A DNA stretch of 64,000 bases from Bactrocera neohumeralis (GCF_024586455.1 NC_065920.1:72160215-72224214); one strand, 5' to 3'; positions 1 to 12,334 are shown, counted from the stretch's first letter. A program made the numbers and translations. The notes: generated by a model not told the origin, from the letters alone.

Positions 1-194
1 TTGTTAGTTCTTGGACGCCATTTCTTATTGGTTTATTTATGGTGGTGTCGCAAAGGTTTAGACCATCTTCCAATGAGAGTTAATGGGATATGCTTGCTCA
101 TGTTGTTACTCGTATTAAGAAAATTGTTTAAGATACTCGATTTTTGAATATACCTATCTAAAAATTGATGATTATCTAGTGCGGAATAATAGTT

Positions 195-1140
195 CCGGTA
201 CCAAAACTTAAAGAATGTTGGAAAAGATCTTCGGTGTTAATTGTTTGTCGCGAACATATGTTTGATTGTGGTAGGAATTATTTAAAGACTGTCAAGAACG
301 CGTTGGCCACGAACCACGTCCAGGACAGCCGTCAATAAAATAAAGAAATTGGTGTTTGAGCATCGAGGATTAACAGTTAGAGATCTTACTGACATCGTTG
401 GAAAATCGGAAGAATCAATGAAAATCATTTTGAAAAGTAATTTCGACCTAAGAAAAATTAAAGCACGACTGGTTCAAAAATCATTCAATTTTATTACGAA
501 AAACAGCGTCGCGTTAACGTCTGTGAAACAACGCTTTCCTATAACCAAGATGTCATGAAATGTATTATTACTGGCGATAAGTCTTGGGTCTATGCTTATG
601 ACGTGGAAGCAGACGATCAATCGACCGAATATCTTGGCAGAGTTGGGCCAAAACCGAAAAACCCACGTCAAAACAGATCAAAAATCAAGATTATGTTGAT
701 AGTTTTCTTCGATTATCGAGGTGTGGGGCGCTCCGAATTCCTTCCGATCCGCCAAACTGTCAACAAGGAATACTACTTGTACTTGAGTGTTATGCGTAGT
801 TTGCTATTCTTAAAAAGGCCGTAATTATGAGCCGACAACTCTTGGCTTCTGCACACTACACTGATTTTTCGTGAGTTTTCGCCAAATTTTTAACCAATAT
901 CGTGCCGCAACCACCGCATTCGCCTGATTTAGATCCGTGTGACTCCTGGCTATACAGCAAACTCAAATGACCGCTCCGAGAAAACCATTTGGAGTAAATT
1001 GAAGACAATAAACGTGAATCGCCACGCGCATTGAAGGCTATTCTGGAAATTGGCTTTAACAACTGTTTCGAGGATTGGAAGAAACGTTGGCACAAGTGTA
1101 TTAGAAGTGGAATTACTTTGAGGGGGACGACATACATTTT
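195..1140 (+). mobile_element. Mariner transposase relic, copy 1
   Basis: Broken Tc1/mariner transposase read through several frames. About 349-540 gives the helix-turn-helix region (VFEHRGLTVRDLTDIVGKSE); 555-824 gives the first catalytic aspartate block (ITGDKSWVYAYD, where the usual TGDE has E changed to K) and the KNPRQNRSKIKIM strand; 890-980 carries SPDLDPCD; 1028-1120 gives the C-terminal NNCFEDWKKRWHKCI. Stops and frameshifts separate the blocks, so it cannot make an active enzyme. Terminal inverted repeats were not identified with confidence. The family assignment is strong, the exact borders are not. Confidence 0.8.
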
Positions 1141-1144
1141 ACTA

Positions 1145-2511
1145 TTTCTTGCTCATAGTAGTATATCAATCTGCTCTCGTATAGCGCCCTTTCTAAAGTG
1201 GTTGACGTTGAACAAGTCAATATGTATATTTGAATTTAAGGGATTATATTCACTTGTGAATTTCTAAAAATATTTTTTTTGCTTGTAACTTCTTCAGATA
1301 GAGGCGTGATTTTGAGCATAGTAGCCAGTACGGCTTAACCTAAGCAAGGTTTTTTGGTTTTCACGTGACCTCTCCATGTACGCCTCTTGTCAATTATAAA
1401 CCACAAATTTTTCGCGCCTTTGTTAGTAGTATAAGGCGACTTGTCCATATTTCGTGCTTGAGAATAACATCACTTGTTTGGACTTCGTTCATTTGGTGAG
1501 CCACAGTTCTAAAGGGGTTAATTATGTCGGCAATTTTCCGAAAGCAGCAGTAGAGTTACCACCCAACGCAAACAGGGCAGAGTGATCCACCTCATAGTTG
1601 ATTTCTCCAGCGCGTATGGGTCTCAGAACCGACTCATCAACGCGGCACCAGGGGATGAACGACCGATTATGCAAGTAAAACTTTTTCAGCAGGTAGTAAG
1701 GCATGGAACCCAGCTGTCAGCCCTTGTCCTACACCTCTTCTTACGACTTAGTTGGTCTCAGGGTTTGAAAGTTACTCTTCTAGACCCTCATTCATGTCAA
1801 ATTATTATCATTGTACCTCAACATCGTTGAATGAGTCAACAAATTTTTTTGTTGTCATTATACTAAGGCACATTGTGAGTAAAATTTAATAAAAAAAAAT
1901 CTAATTTAAAATCTATTCCACATACATAATATTTATGAATGAATAATACTACAACAATTCCTTACAAGCATTTCTGTATAAATAAATATGTTATTTTTAA
2001 CGTTTTTCTATGTAAATAGGCGCTCGAACTCTCATGTATACAAACATAAGTGCATAAACATTGAACATACGACCAACAACCGAGCAACGCTTGACCAGCG
2101 TCGAGTTCAAAGCTCAATTATGACAATTAAAGTATTTTTATCGTTGGAAGTTTGTTCAATGTGAGACGATTTTCTTTTTGGACAAATTGTTTATTTACAT
2201 TTTAATTTTGTAGAAGTAAAAAATAAAAAAATAAAAAATCTATGATGCAATATTACGAAAAGGAATCAATGAATGATATAATAATTTTCTATGATTAAAT
2301 AAAAAAATTAAATAATTTTTCACAAACAATTTATTGTTGTAATACACCTTATTTTATATGAATAAATAATGCATATTTATTATCAAAACAAACTTAATTA
2401 ATAAAATAAATAAAAATTCGAAATTTTAAACACAAAATCACATCGTCAAAATTGCAATTCAAAAATCTTCAATATATTTTCAAAAAATAAACACAGAAAA
2501 ATTGTCTACGT
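1145..2511. other. Intergenic, AT-rich, with one unclassified GC-richer block
   Basis: No gene is supported here. Bases 1500-1810 are noticeably richer in G and C than their surroundings and resemble decayed retroelement sequence, but no domain could be named. The remainder to 2511 is AT-rich 3' flank of the protease homolog, with a reverse-strand AATAAA at 2330-2335 that could be its polyadenylation signal. Confidence 0.5.
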
Positions 2512-5500
2512 TTATTCCGGCGGAGTGTTGTCGTGTATCCATTCGGCAAAGTGAGCCACAGACGTGTAAACACTCGGTATGCGCAAGCCACCACAATTAT
2601 CCGAGCCGAAAGACATTATGCCGATCTGTCGAAAATTGTTAAATATACAACACAAACAAATATATACATAAATATGTATATACATATGTAGTTATAATAA
2701 TGGCCACCCACCTGTGAGTATATGCCGTTTTCCTGTATAAACAGCGGCGCTCCGCCAAAGCCCTGACACACATCCTTACCCTCACCGCCAGCGCACATCC
2801 ACTGTCCTTCAATTGAATTGGGCGATTCCAGCGCGCCAGTCGAGCCGTAATTACGCAAACAAAGATCCCAACTGGTCAGCGGCACATCCAAATGCGCCAT
2901 TTCCGGTTGACGCGTGCTGGAGGTAGACATCTTGCCCCAACCGGCGATTGTGGCGCGCTTACCCACCACCAAATTGGCGCGTGACTTTTGCAGGCAAATC
3001 GGTTGTGTTGCGACTAGGTTGGAATGTGAAGAAGTTGAGATTAATAATAAAATTATGTTGTAGTAAAGAATATCACTTTTTCATCAGTCAAAACTCGTGC
3101 TTCGAGCTGCATTTACAGGAATTTGAAACAACCTAACAGTGATGGTCTGGACTTCAACAATTTAAATAGAGAGAGAACTGCAGAAACAAATATACTTTTA
3201 CCAAGAGGTTTCTCCTCCTTCGGTTGACCATACAAAATAGAACTTTTCAAGGCTCTACTGTTGGAAGGATCAAGCTTTACACTTTACTTTATGTAACTAC
3301 CTTCTTTTATATACTGAGTATCTGTCTAAAGATCAGCGTTCAGTCAGAAACAGAAACGATTTTAAAAATACATGGTATCTATGTCTGTGTTCAGAAGGCT
3401 TTCGAATTCCACTACAAAAAAGTCGAACAATAAATAGCAACTCATTGGCGGAGCATTATCGCTGTTGATTGCCGGTTTTGTTGATCAAAACAAAATTCAG
3501 AATAATCGTTATGTATATTAAATTAAGTAATATTAACCGCTGATCCTTTGCTGATCATAAACGAATCTGTAACAATGTTAGCCGCTAAGTAAGCAATAGC
3601 CACAAAGAACACAAATTGATAACCGCAAATATTGTGGAATAACACAAAATTTCATTCATTGCTAATATTGCGATTCGAACACGTTCTGAGATTGACACTC
3701 TCGCCATTGGAATATAAAACTATATTGACGCATTAAGGTGGAGCAATTTTTAGAAAATATGTTAAAATGCTTTTCGGCCCGTTAGTGTAGTTCACCTTGG
3801 CATTAAACGATGATTTAAGAGTCCTAACGACGAATTCGGTAAACTAAATTTAGTAGTCGAAAAAGTCTTTTCGTATTTCTAATCAAACTTCAACTTATTT
3901 TTGTGTATATTTAATCAACTTTAATGAACCAAATATATACCATTTTGGTCGACCACTTTTTGCTATTTTTCCGCTAGAGACATTATTCCATCAGTGTAAA
4001 ACTTTTCTGGTTTCTCGGCGAAAAACTGCGACAAGTAATTTTCACAGGCTTCTCTTGAAGCCAACTTTACTCCATTAAGGGAGTTCTGCATTGTCCGAAA
4101 CAAATGGTAGTCTGATAGTGCAAGGTCAGCGCTATATGGTGGATGCATCAAAACTTCCCAGCCAAGCTCTCTCAGTTTTTGCCGAGTCATCACAGATGTG
4201 TGACGACGCCCTTTCTGTTGATCAGTTCTGGCCGTTTTTTTCGATTGCTTGCTTCAATCTCATCAGTTGTTGACAGTAAAATGTATGTATGTAGAATGAA
4301 TCGTTTGACCAGGCTGGAGCATCTCATAGTGGATGATTCCTTTCCAATCCAACTCATAATAATCTTTCGAGGCGTCAATTCTGCGTTCACCACGCTTGGA
4401 CCATGATCTTTTTCGCGCATTATTGTCGTATTTGATTCCCTTTCGTCTCCTGTTACCATTCGCTTCAGAAATGGTTCGATTTCATTTCGTTTCAGCAAAC
4501 AATCGCACATGTCAATTCGGTGTATTAAATTTTTCACGGACAATTTGTGTGGTACCCAAACATCGAGCTTCTTTTTGTAGCCAGCCTTTTTTAAATTGTT
4601 CAAAACCGATTGATGATGAATGTTAAGTTCCTCAGCGATGTCGTGGCTGCTTATGTGATGGTCCTGGTCAATATTTTCCCTAATTTCATCGACTTTTACA
4701 ACGATGCATCTTTCTCATCGAAATTTCCAGAACGGAAGCGAGCGAACCATTATTGTGCTACACGAACTAATACAGCATCGTCTCCGTAAATTTCATAAAT
4801 TTTATCGGTAGCTTGCGTGGCATTCTTCCCCTTTTTATACAAAAATGTCAAAATATAGCGAATTTCATCATTATTTTCACTCATTTTTGAACAGCTGTAA
4901 CTTTTTTTTAACTTCTCCGAATTGAATATATTTTTTTGGTTAAATGAAGCTCACCTTTCTAACATTATATGGTATGACTCAACGCGACGAACTGAGCCGA
5001 TTAAACACTGACTCTCAGTTTTTGGGATATCGATCTGAAACTTAGCACTCGTCCTCGTTTGTCGTAACCACCGATATCGCGCCACTATAACATATATGTA
5101 CCTGCCATATAAACTAAACGATTAAAATCACGTTTTTCCATGGAAAGTTCTTTATTGGTGTAGGGTATCATAGTTTTATTTGAAACTTTGTCTTTTTCCA
5201 ACCAAAAAAACACGAACTCAGTACGCACATTGTTCCCGAAAGCATGCCAAACGCGGCCAAAGAATCAACAAGATCGAGGCGCAACTCTATCATTATGAGC
5301 ATTTTTCAATTTCAATGTTATAATGAGTTTTATGGCTTAATAACGTGAGATACGAACGTGCCCCCTATAAACTTTGCAACTTTGTCTGCACTTGGCACAT
5401 GTGAGGTCCAGTGTGGTGCTGCCGAAAAGTACAAAAACAATAACATGAAAAATGCCCAAAGCATTCAAGTCGCGCACTCATATCATCCAATTAAATCAGG

Positions 5501-8500
5501 TTGTAAATCACACTTAGCGGCTGCCGGACCACTAATTTGACATTTTTCATGCTTACACGCTGCTCGCCGGCCTGCTGCGTGGCCTGATGCCACACGTTGC
5601 CACGTCGCTCTGTAAACTGGCTGAAAGGGACGCATGCGGTTAAAAGCAACGCGTAGCAAACGCAGGATGTGCACGCACCAACGTACGCCCTTATGTCTTC
5701 GACGATTAATTCGCTTTGTTTGGCATATTATTTTTAATGTGCCAAGTAATTCAGAATATTATGACACGTTAAGGTAATGGAGTTTGTGACAGCTGCTGTC
5801 ATAATTAGCGGGTCCTTCCGGCAATACTCAGCCAAGTTGCAGGTAGAAAAGAAGTGTTTTTAAAGGTGTTGAAACGATTTGGCGGGGCATCATTTAATTT
5901 TTAAGCGTTTTGAAAATTTAATTAATCGATCGATAAAAATTTTAGATGTACTAGTTTGTAACAATCAAATGTGTGCATGAACACCTCATTAGCAAAGGAA
6001 TATTTCTGTGTTAAACTTATATACTAGTTCTTGTAGAGCTCTAATCGGATTACGAAAGTGTTTGATTGTCACTGATTCGTCCAAAAATCACTTAAGGCAA
6101 ACATTCGGTGCATTACTTAGCGATGTCTCTCAGAATTATTTTATGAAATACCTTCTGATCAAATTTGACCCGGACTTTCGAACCAATACAAGCATGACAA
6201 CGCTTAATCACATTAATACACTTGTTATAGGCCTCGGCTAAGATGTCCATCATTACTCCCAAAAATTGTCTTTATTGGACTCAAGAAAAGAATTTGCCAG
6301 CTTTAAGAACAGAAAAAGTCACGGTGAGCCAAATCTGGCGAATACGATGGATGAGCAATTACTTTCGTTTCGACCTTGGCCAAAAAGTCAGTTACAATCA
6401 AGCTAAAATATAACGGTGCATTATCGGTTGTTTTCGACGAATTGGTTCACGTAACTATCCATGGCCTAGCAGTATATTTTAGTGACCCTTTACCCCTTTT
6501 CATGTTGAACAACACGGCCGTAATCAAGGAAAACGATGAGTATCACCTAAAATTTTTCCGATTTTTTGGACTGCCTAAATTGTTGGACAGTTTCGTCGGG
6601 ACAGGACGTCATATTTATAAACTCACATCTCGTCAACGGTAATGGTGTGTTTGATGAATGTTCAGACAATTCATAAAAGTATCAAAGGGTATCGTCTAAG
6701 ATAGTAAAGGTATGCCTTGATCTCTCGGTATCAACTTACAATCCTATAAACAATAAGCAGACAAACGTGGCATGATTGAAACATGGGTCGCACATGCCGA
6801 CTATTAAAAATTAAAAGGAATGATATAAGAACTCTAGTAGGAGTGTTAACAGGTCACTGTCTATTGCCAGAAATGGCAATATACTAGGAACGCCATAGAA
6901 TAACTAATGTAGAACCTGTCAGTAGACCATTAAACATCTTCTATGCGATTTTAAGACTCTATATAGGGAAAATGCGCAACTATAGGTCGAGAGTTTCTCT
7001 ACGTAGTCTCGGAGATTGCTCATTTAAAACTTTTTGTATTGATGAACTTCATTAAAAGTACGAGGAAGTTGAGAGAAGAAACAACGGAGTGAGGGGAGTT
7101 TATCCCAATGGGATAAAAATGGACTGCCGAAAGGCCTAGGCCCGTCGTATGACATCCACTCTACCTAACCTAACCTAACTTTTCGATGACTGCACGACAT
7201 TTACTGAATGTTCTGTGCTACTCAAATACTTGTATCATATCCTAAACCCTTTGCGATGTCGCTTTGAATTTTTTTATGAAATATTAAATACTATCCAGAA
7301 AGAGCTGATGTCCATCTTCCATACCAATAATGAAATTTGGGTTTGTGCACTAAACCACTATCTTGGATTGACCAAATGTCCCTTCAGATAAAGGGCCACA
7401 GTTTCTTTGACCAGATCCGTTAATATTTTTCACTTTCGAGTGTTTTTGAATCACTATTAATCCTTAAAGTTTTCCTTATTACTATGTTAAGATAGTGATT
7501 AAACTATCCCTAATGGAAAACAGATTAACCATATGGGGGTTAGGTTAGAAAAAGAAGAACTCCTTTGTTCGAACTTATGAATTAACAAAATGCTTAGTAA
7601 CCAACACCGCCAGTTCGGTGGGATGCCTGAAGGTATGCGCACCCAAGTTCTCGACCCTTGGTATTGACCTCCCAAACGCGGACAGCTTCTGCAATTGGCG
7701 TCTGGTAAGATTCCCAACCATACAGCATGAACGACAATAGGGCGTTGGCCTGTTAAAAGCCAAAGAGATCACTAGATCTCCTTCGATCGATCTTGGCCCA
7801 AAAGTCTTTTGTGACAGCGCATGTACCGATGGTGGCTCAACGCTGGCCTAGCTTCCGCGAAGCCCTCTCTAGTAGTAGAACACGGGAGCACCGATCCGCT
7901 CCCATTCTACCCATAGCGGTTCTAGGGTGCTTTTTCTTGCTTGCTCATCGACTTCGCAATTTCCTGCGATTCCGCTATGGCCCGGCACCCATACCAGTCT
8001 TATCAGAAAGATTCTCGATTCACTGTAAATGAGTTCAAGGTTAGTATCGCCGCTCTGCTATCTGAGTGAATGATCACTTCTCTGAAGGAGGCTGCACTCC
8101 GGAGCAACAGATCTACTGCTACCTTAATGGCTGCAACGTCGACTTGGAAGACACTGCAATAGTCAGGAAGTCTGAAGCTGGAGTTGATAGAGAGCTGCTG
8201 ACAGTAAACCCCTCCACGAACCTTCCCACCAAGCTTTGGCCCATCTGTAGAGAAGCTCTCTGCCTTTCTCTTCAAACGACTTCTTCCCATCCATAACTCC
8301 CTCGTCGGTATATGTTCAGAGAAGGAGCCGACACAGTTTGGTTTGGCGACTCCATGATCCAAATGATCCGACATGAAGTTAAAGTGTGTGAGGATATCCG
8401 AATGTTCAGATATGTGTTCATTTAAGAACTCAGATTCTCTGAGTCTGATAGTAAATTTAGCAGCCATTACACCTTCCGACGATGTCTACGGGCACTATGT

Positions 8501-9983
8501 GCACGTAATATGGTTGGAATGGACCTTAGTGCACGGCGGCGCTCATCAGCCGCTCTCAAGTTTCCTGGGAAGTGTGGCCTTTTCTAGAGCCTTTACCTCA
8601 CAAAGACTCCATAGAACATAATGGGTTGTACAATAAGGGGGTCTGATATAATACAAGCCATTGACCTTCCACTTGCCATCTCCGAAATCAAACCATTCAG
8701 GGTCCAAATAATTAGAATTATAGGCATCCTTTTTAGGAGTAGATGCTGAGTTTTTATTTAGTTTAGCATATTTTAAAAATATTGGCTCTTAGAAAACCTA
8801 TACTGTGCCCTAACGGATTAGTTGTACGTTGGTTAGTATTGAAACTGATTTATTATAGGGAAACTAAATTATAATAAACAAATACATTTCAATTTTAGTC
8901 GTTGACAAAAGCCACAAAAGCCTTTGATGACATGCAAACAACATTTAACTGTTTTGAACTTGATTCGTGCGATAATTGAAGAAATGGAACGCAAAAAATT
9001 AATAATAATAAATTTTATATTTTTTTCAAGTACCTGACGGACAAGCTTAATTAATCGTAAACACCGACAAAAACTCCCATTTAATGAGTCTGACAAATAT
9101 GTGTATACTATATATAAATATACGTGCATATGTACTCAAAAACACTATAAAAGACGATACACACGTGCTAACTCATACGCGCACATTCGCTTTCATTTTT
9201 CGTTTATGCTTTATGAACTCTCACCTGAATAGTTGAGTGGCGTTTTCAGCACCAACAAAGCGATATCATGATGATACTGGCCCTGTTTATAGTCTGGATG
9301 CACGATCACATGGCTAATCGCGTGATTGACCGAGCGAGGCGCACAAAATCCAGTGCTCGCGCAATCCGGATCGCTGGACGTGTCGTATTCGCCCACACGC
9401 ACGGAAGAGCTAAAGAAAAAAGTCATGAGTGATATTAGATAGAAAGAAATAAAGTGAAATAAGCTTCGTTAGCTGACTTACAGACGATGTCCTTCCGCCT
9501 TGGCTAAAGCGCAATGAGCGGCTGTTAAAATGACGCGTCTGGCGATGACCGAGCCCGCGCAGGGATATGCAAAAGCGCCCGTATTAATATCTAAAAATCA
9601 ACAACTTTTCAACTCTTAACTTAAAGCAGCTTACACTTTGCCACACTTACGTTTGAAACCAACACGCGCCACGAACGGATGCGTGCCGAGCCCGCGATAA
9701 AAGTGTCCTTGCACCAGCGACTTGCCGCACACTTGATTCTTCTCAAGCGGACTACTAGGACAACAGACGTAAGGCATTTCTTCACCGCCGCCGCAAAATA
9801 ACGATTTATCACCGTAGTAACAGCGTTTGGCCACTTCGTAGATCATCGCCGTGCAATCGTGTAGCGGAGTACACTCTGTGCCGACTGTGCATTCGGTGCC
9901 GGCGTCGTAGTAAGAACGTGGCGCATAGGAACGGCCTTGTGGCGTTGCTGATGCGCTGGGATTCACGTAAGTGTCGGGCATAA
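2512..9983 (-). CDS. Clip-domain serine protease homolog (predicted non-catalytic)
   Basis: Five exons join in frame on the minus strand: 9983-9651, 9590-9482, 9409-9225, 3013-2712 and 2625-2512 (stop TAA 2514-2512), giving at least 346 residues from the first Met in the 9983 exon. That exon carries a clip domain with six cysteines (about C37, C43, C54, C63, C73, C74). The trypsin fold follows: TAAHC with His136, HHDIALL with Asp195, then CQGFGGAPL where active proteases have a GDSGGPL. The nucleophile Ser is Gly295, the preceding Asp is Phe294, and the last Gly before Pro is Ala297. It is therefore expected to act as a regulatory cofactor or decoy in haemolymph cascades (prophenoloxidase or Toll type), as known for other clip-domain homologs; the specific role is unknown. 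A signal-peptide exon should lie upstream of the acceptor at 9984-9985 but was not found, so the 5' end is partial. Splice sites are all GT-AG. Confidence 0.88.
3850..4978 (-). mobile_element. Irritans-type mariner, near full length but disabled
   Basis: Read on the minus strand from an ATG at 4885-4883: the start MSENNDEIRYILTFLYKKGK, then VAQWFARFRSGNFDEKDAS, then LKKAGYKKKLDVWVPHKLS and KRMVTGDE (4603-4190), and finally a block 4193-3963 with LRELGWEVLMHPPYSADLAL, SDYHLF and FFAEKPEKFY. All parts of the 345-aa family are present in order, but stops and frameshifts interrupt them and the SPDLAP motif reads SADLAL. The end at 3851 matches the terminal repeat of the short copy at 37590. The 5' end abuts a dispersed repeat near 4978, probably its insertion site. 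Confidence 0.87.
4978..5205 (+). repeat. Fragment of palindrome-headed dispersed repeat
   Basis: Contains the diagnostic order of this repeat family: a CAGTTTTTGGGATATCGATC block near 5017, CACTATAACATATATG near 5083, a TGCCATATAAACT-type block near 5103, then CCATGGAAAG and GGGTATCATAG. The same order recurs at 12335, 19388 and 59905. It directly adjoins the mariner at 3850-4978. Confidence 0.6.
6120..6660 (-). mobile_element. Tc1/mariner-like transposase relic
   Basis: On the minus strand the region yields FLAKVETKVIAHPSYSPDLA followed by HRDFF, the third-catalytic-residue block of Tc1/mariner transposases, with weaker similarity upstream. Stops interrupt every frame. At 6155-6178 it contains the same CTGATCAAATTTGACCCGGACT motif that is repeated at 13.97-14.27 kb. 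Confidence 0.6.
6780..7180 (+). mobile_element. 3' end of a non-LTR retrotransposon
   Basis: The segment near 6845 reads VLTGHC-like, a phrase found at the RNase H/C-terminal tail of jockey-like elements of flies (also in the copies near 7.7 and 63.1 kb). It ends at 7163-7180 in three copies of CTAACC, as expected for a retroelement tail ending in a short tandem repeat. Heavily mutated; no intact frame. Confidence 0.5.
7499..8620 (-). mobile_element. Jockey-like non-LTR retrotransposon, RNase H region
   Basis: Minus-strand reading frame 8467-8003 encodes an RNase H domain: RGGVYCQQLSINSSFRLPDY, then FQVDVAAIKVAVDLL and IIHSDSRAAILTL, with the conserved acidic residue of the VDVAAI strand (usually E) and the HSDS aspartate. 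The C-terminal tail continues in 7772-7499 (FNRPTPYCRSC, GILPDANCRSCPRL). The strand is disrupted between the blocks. A second copy in the opposite orientation lies at 62850-63300. Confidence 0.78.
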
Positions 9984-10199
9984 CTAGTTTTTCTAATAGT
10001 GTGAATTCGATGGTTTGTATAGAAACAATAAAGATATATATTATCAATAGGTTTGGACTAATGTTGATGAGATAAATCAATGAAGAATTTTTTTTAGAAA
10101 GTAGGAACTCGTCCATCCAAAGCTTATCAAAAATCAGCAAATGAGTTAACACAAAACGATACTTATCAGTATTAATGAGTGTGTCAAGGTTTTATAATG

Positions 10200-10519
10200 G
10201 GTACCGATCGACTAATTAAGGTCGATCGAATAGTAGCGAAATTCCATTTGAGGGAAATAAAAATTTTCCATTTTTCGCAACTAATTTTGCACACTTTCAG
10301 TTCCGCTATAGCCTATAGTAATTTAAGCAATTACTAGCAATTTTTGGACAAATATCGACAACAACTGTTCCAATTACGAATACACATTTGTGTTAGAACC
10401 CTTTTCCTACTTTGACTTAACCTCAAAACATATTTTTTTTACGAAATCGTTGAAGAACTTTTCCGATTTGCAATGTTTCCTATAATTTTACGGCATTGCT
10501 AGCTATCGAGCGTACTGTT
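10200..10519. other. Short intergenic stretch upstream of the protease homolog
   Basis: AT-rich sequence without a supported gene. It is where a signal-peptide exon or promoter of the protease homolog would be expected, but no convincing initiator Met, hydrophobic core and donor combination was seen. Confidence 0.4.
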
Positions 10520-11020
10520 TGAAAGATTAAAGCCCACCGTCAGCAAACTGGTTGGACCTTATCAGTGTGGCTTTAGACCTGGAACATCAACCAGATATTC
10601 ACCATGCGCCAAATCTTGGAAGAGACCCGTGAAAAGAGAATCGACACGCATCACCTCTTCTCCAGACTGGATAAGAGAGCGAAGCAAATGGGTTTGGTAC
10701 TGAACGAGGGCAAGACGAAATATCTCCTGTAATCAAACAAACAGTCGTCGCACTCGCGACTTGACTCCCAAGTCACTGTTGACAGTCATAACTTCGAAGT
10801 CGTAGATAATTCCGTCTGTCTTGGAACCAGCAGTACCACCAACAATAATGTCAGCCTCGAAATCCAACGCAGAATAACTCTTGCCAACAGGTGCTACTTC
10901 TGACTGAGTAGGCAATTGAGAAATAAAGTCCTCTCTTGACGAACAAAGACCAAACTCTATAAGTCTCATTATTCCCGTCCCGGTGTCTACGCCAATAAAG
11001 AAGAATAAGCTAACTGAATA
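10520..11020 (+). mobile_element. RTE-like retrotransposon fragment
   Basis: Frames on the plus strand give YQCGFRPGTS near 10558, IFTMRQILEETREKRIDTHH near 10598, then LDKRAKQMGLVLNEGKTKYL near 10668, the fingers and palm phrases of an RTE-type reverse transcriptase, followed by SQVTVDSHNFEVVDNSVCLG, SLEIQRRI and the tail phrase VYANKEE near 10990. A large part of the palm, including the catalytic YADD region, is deleted between the first two blocks and the rest. Also seen in other copies at 19150, 50600, 53628 and 57093. Confidence 0.8.
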
Positions 11021-11394
11021 TATCACCTATGAATCGTTGTTGTTTCTATCTGAACCAAAAAGGATATTGAAAGCGAACTGAAAATGTGCCCGGTATAATT
11101 CATCCTACGAAATTGGTTATTCATATTACGTTGTAACAGTAAGGATATTAAGTTAATTTATTCTTATTCCTATACTTTAATTATGCTCTTTCTACAGTCG
11201 TAATGGAAAAAAATTTTTTACTCTGGAATTTATTGTGTCCTTTCATTTTATTTCATGTTTAATTTTTGCACTACATTTCAATGTATTTATTTAACTCGTT
11301 CACATATTTTTTTAATTTTTTTTTTGGAAAAAAATATTAACAATAAGTACATACTTCGTCTTCAAAATTGTTATTCTTAAACTATCTAAATTGA

Positions 11395-11450
11395 TATAAA
11401 TTTTTGTCCAAGGCAATGCTACAATCTCCAAACAAACATTGGGACAATAA
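11395..11450 (+). repeat. Left half of dispersed repeat interrupted by mariner
   Basis: Matches the block of the palindrome-headed repeat with TTGTCCAAGGCAATG and CAATCTCC. The rest of the repeat resumes at about 12335 in the same orientation after the mariner relic, consistent with the mariner having landed inside it. Confidence 0.5.
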
Positions 11451-12325
11451 ACCATCGAGAGATCGTTCTGGAGGACCTTCGACCTCTTCAACCGAAAAAA
11501 ATATATTAAAAAAGGGAAGGATATGGTGTTTGAAAATCGTCAGGCAAGTGTTAGAGTGATGGCAAGAGAGTTCCACATCTATAGTCCGTTCGAATGATTT
11601 TGGTGGATATTTTGAGTATGAAATGCGTTCTTGCTCTACTCGTCCCGATGAGAGTTCAAAAAGAGTACCGTCTCTTTGGACATGCTTGATCGTGCGAATT
11701 CTGATCTTACATTCATGGAGAGCATTATAACTGCCGATGAGACATGGGGTTATGAGTTTGACATGCAAACAAGTCAACAATCATCAGAATTGAGGAGAAA
11801 AACAAGCCGAAACCAAAAAAAAAAAACACGCCAAAGCCGTTCAAAAATCAAGGTGATGTTCATGGTTTTTTCGATATTCGTGCTGTAGTGAATCATGAAT
11901 TTGTTCCGGAGGAACAGACGGTTAGTAAGAGTTCTATTTGGCCGTATTTCGGCGTTTGCGTGAGTGAGAACATCCGTCGAAAACGGCCAGAATTGTGGAA
12001 GAACAATTCATGGATTTACACGTTGATAATGCACCATCACACCTAGCCACGATTTAGATCGAATTTAAAGCCAAAAACGCAATGAATACCATCGATCAAC
12101 CAGAGTATTCACCGGATTTGGCTCCGTGTGATTTTTTCTTGTTCCCCAAACTGAAATTGCCGCTCCGTGGAACACTGGAAACCGTTTTCAGTCGGTCGAA
12201 ATTCACTGAAGTAGCTGAAGGCCATCCCAAAAAGTGGTTATGAAAAGTGTATTACATGTTGTGTGGATAACTTTGAAGTCGACAAAATAAATATTGATGA
12301 ATAAATAAATATTTTGCGTTTTATT
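11450..12325 (+). mobile_element. Mariner transposase relic, copy 2
   Basis: Plus-strand frames give MVFENRQASVRVMARE near 11523, LWTCLIVRI (shifted frame of DMLDRANS) near 11680, ITADETWGYEFDMQTSQQSS near 11728, VDNAPSHLATI near 12022, and QPEYSPDLAPCDFFLFPKLK near 12097. The two aspartates of the DNAPSH and SPDLAPCD blocks are present, but several frameshifts and an A-run at 11815 break the frame. It ends in GTTTTATTTACAATTTCCGG, a 3' phrase shared with the copy ending near 58110. Confidence 0.82.
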
Positions 12326-12334
12326 TACAATTTC

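Larger units (their letters stand above)
3014..9224 (-). other. 6.2 kb intron of the protease homolog
   Basis: Bounded by a GTGAGA donor at 9224 and a CTAG acceptor ending at 3014, and in phase (codon split G|TC, Val209). It holds a near-full-length mariner, a second Tc1/mariner relic, two jockey-like retroelement fragments and part of a dispersed repeat, all listed separately. Bases 5210-6110 and 8640-9224 contain nothing recognisable beyond AT-rich DNA. Confidence 0.8.

Noticed and set aside
9984..10152. In-frame extension of the protease homolog to an upstream Met
   Set aside because: The acceptor CTAG at 9984-9985 fits better, and the extension is AT-rich without a credible signal peptide and cleavage site, although a hydrophobic stretch is present.
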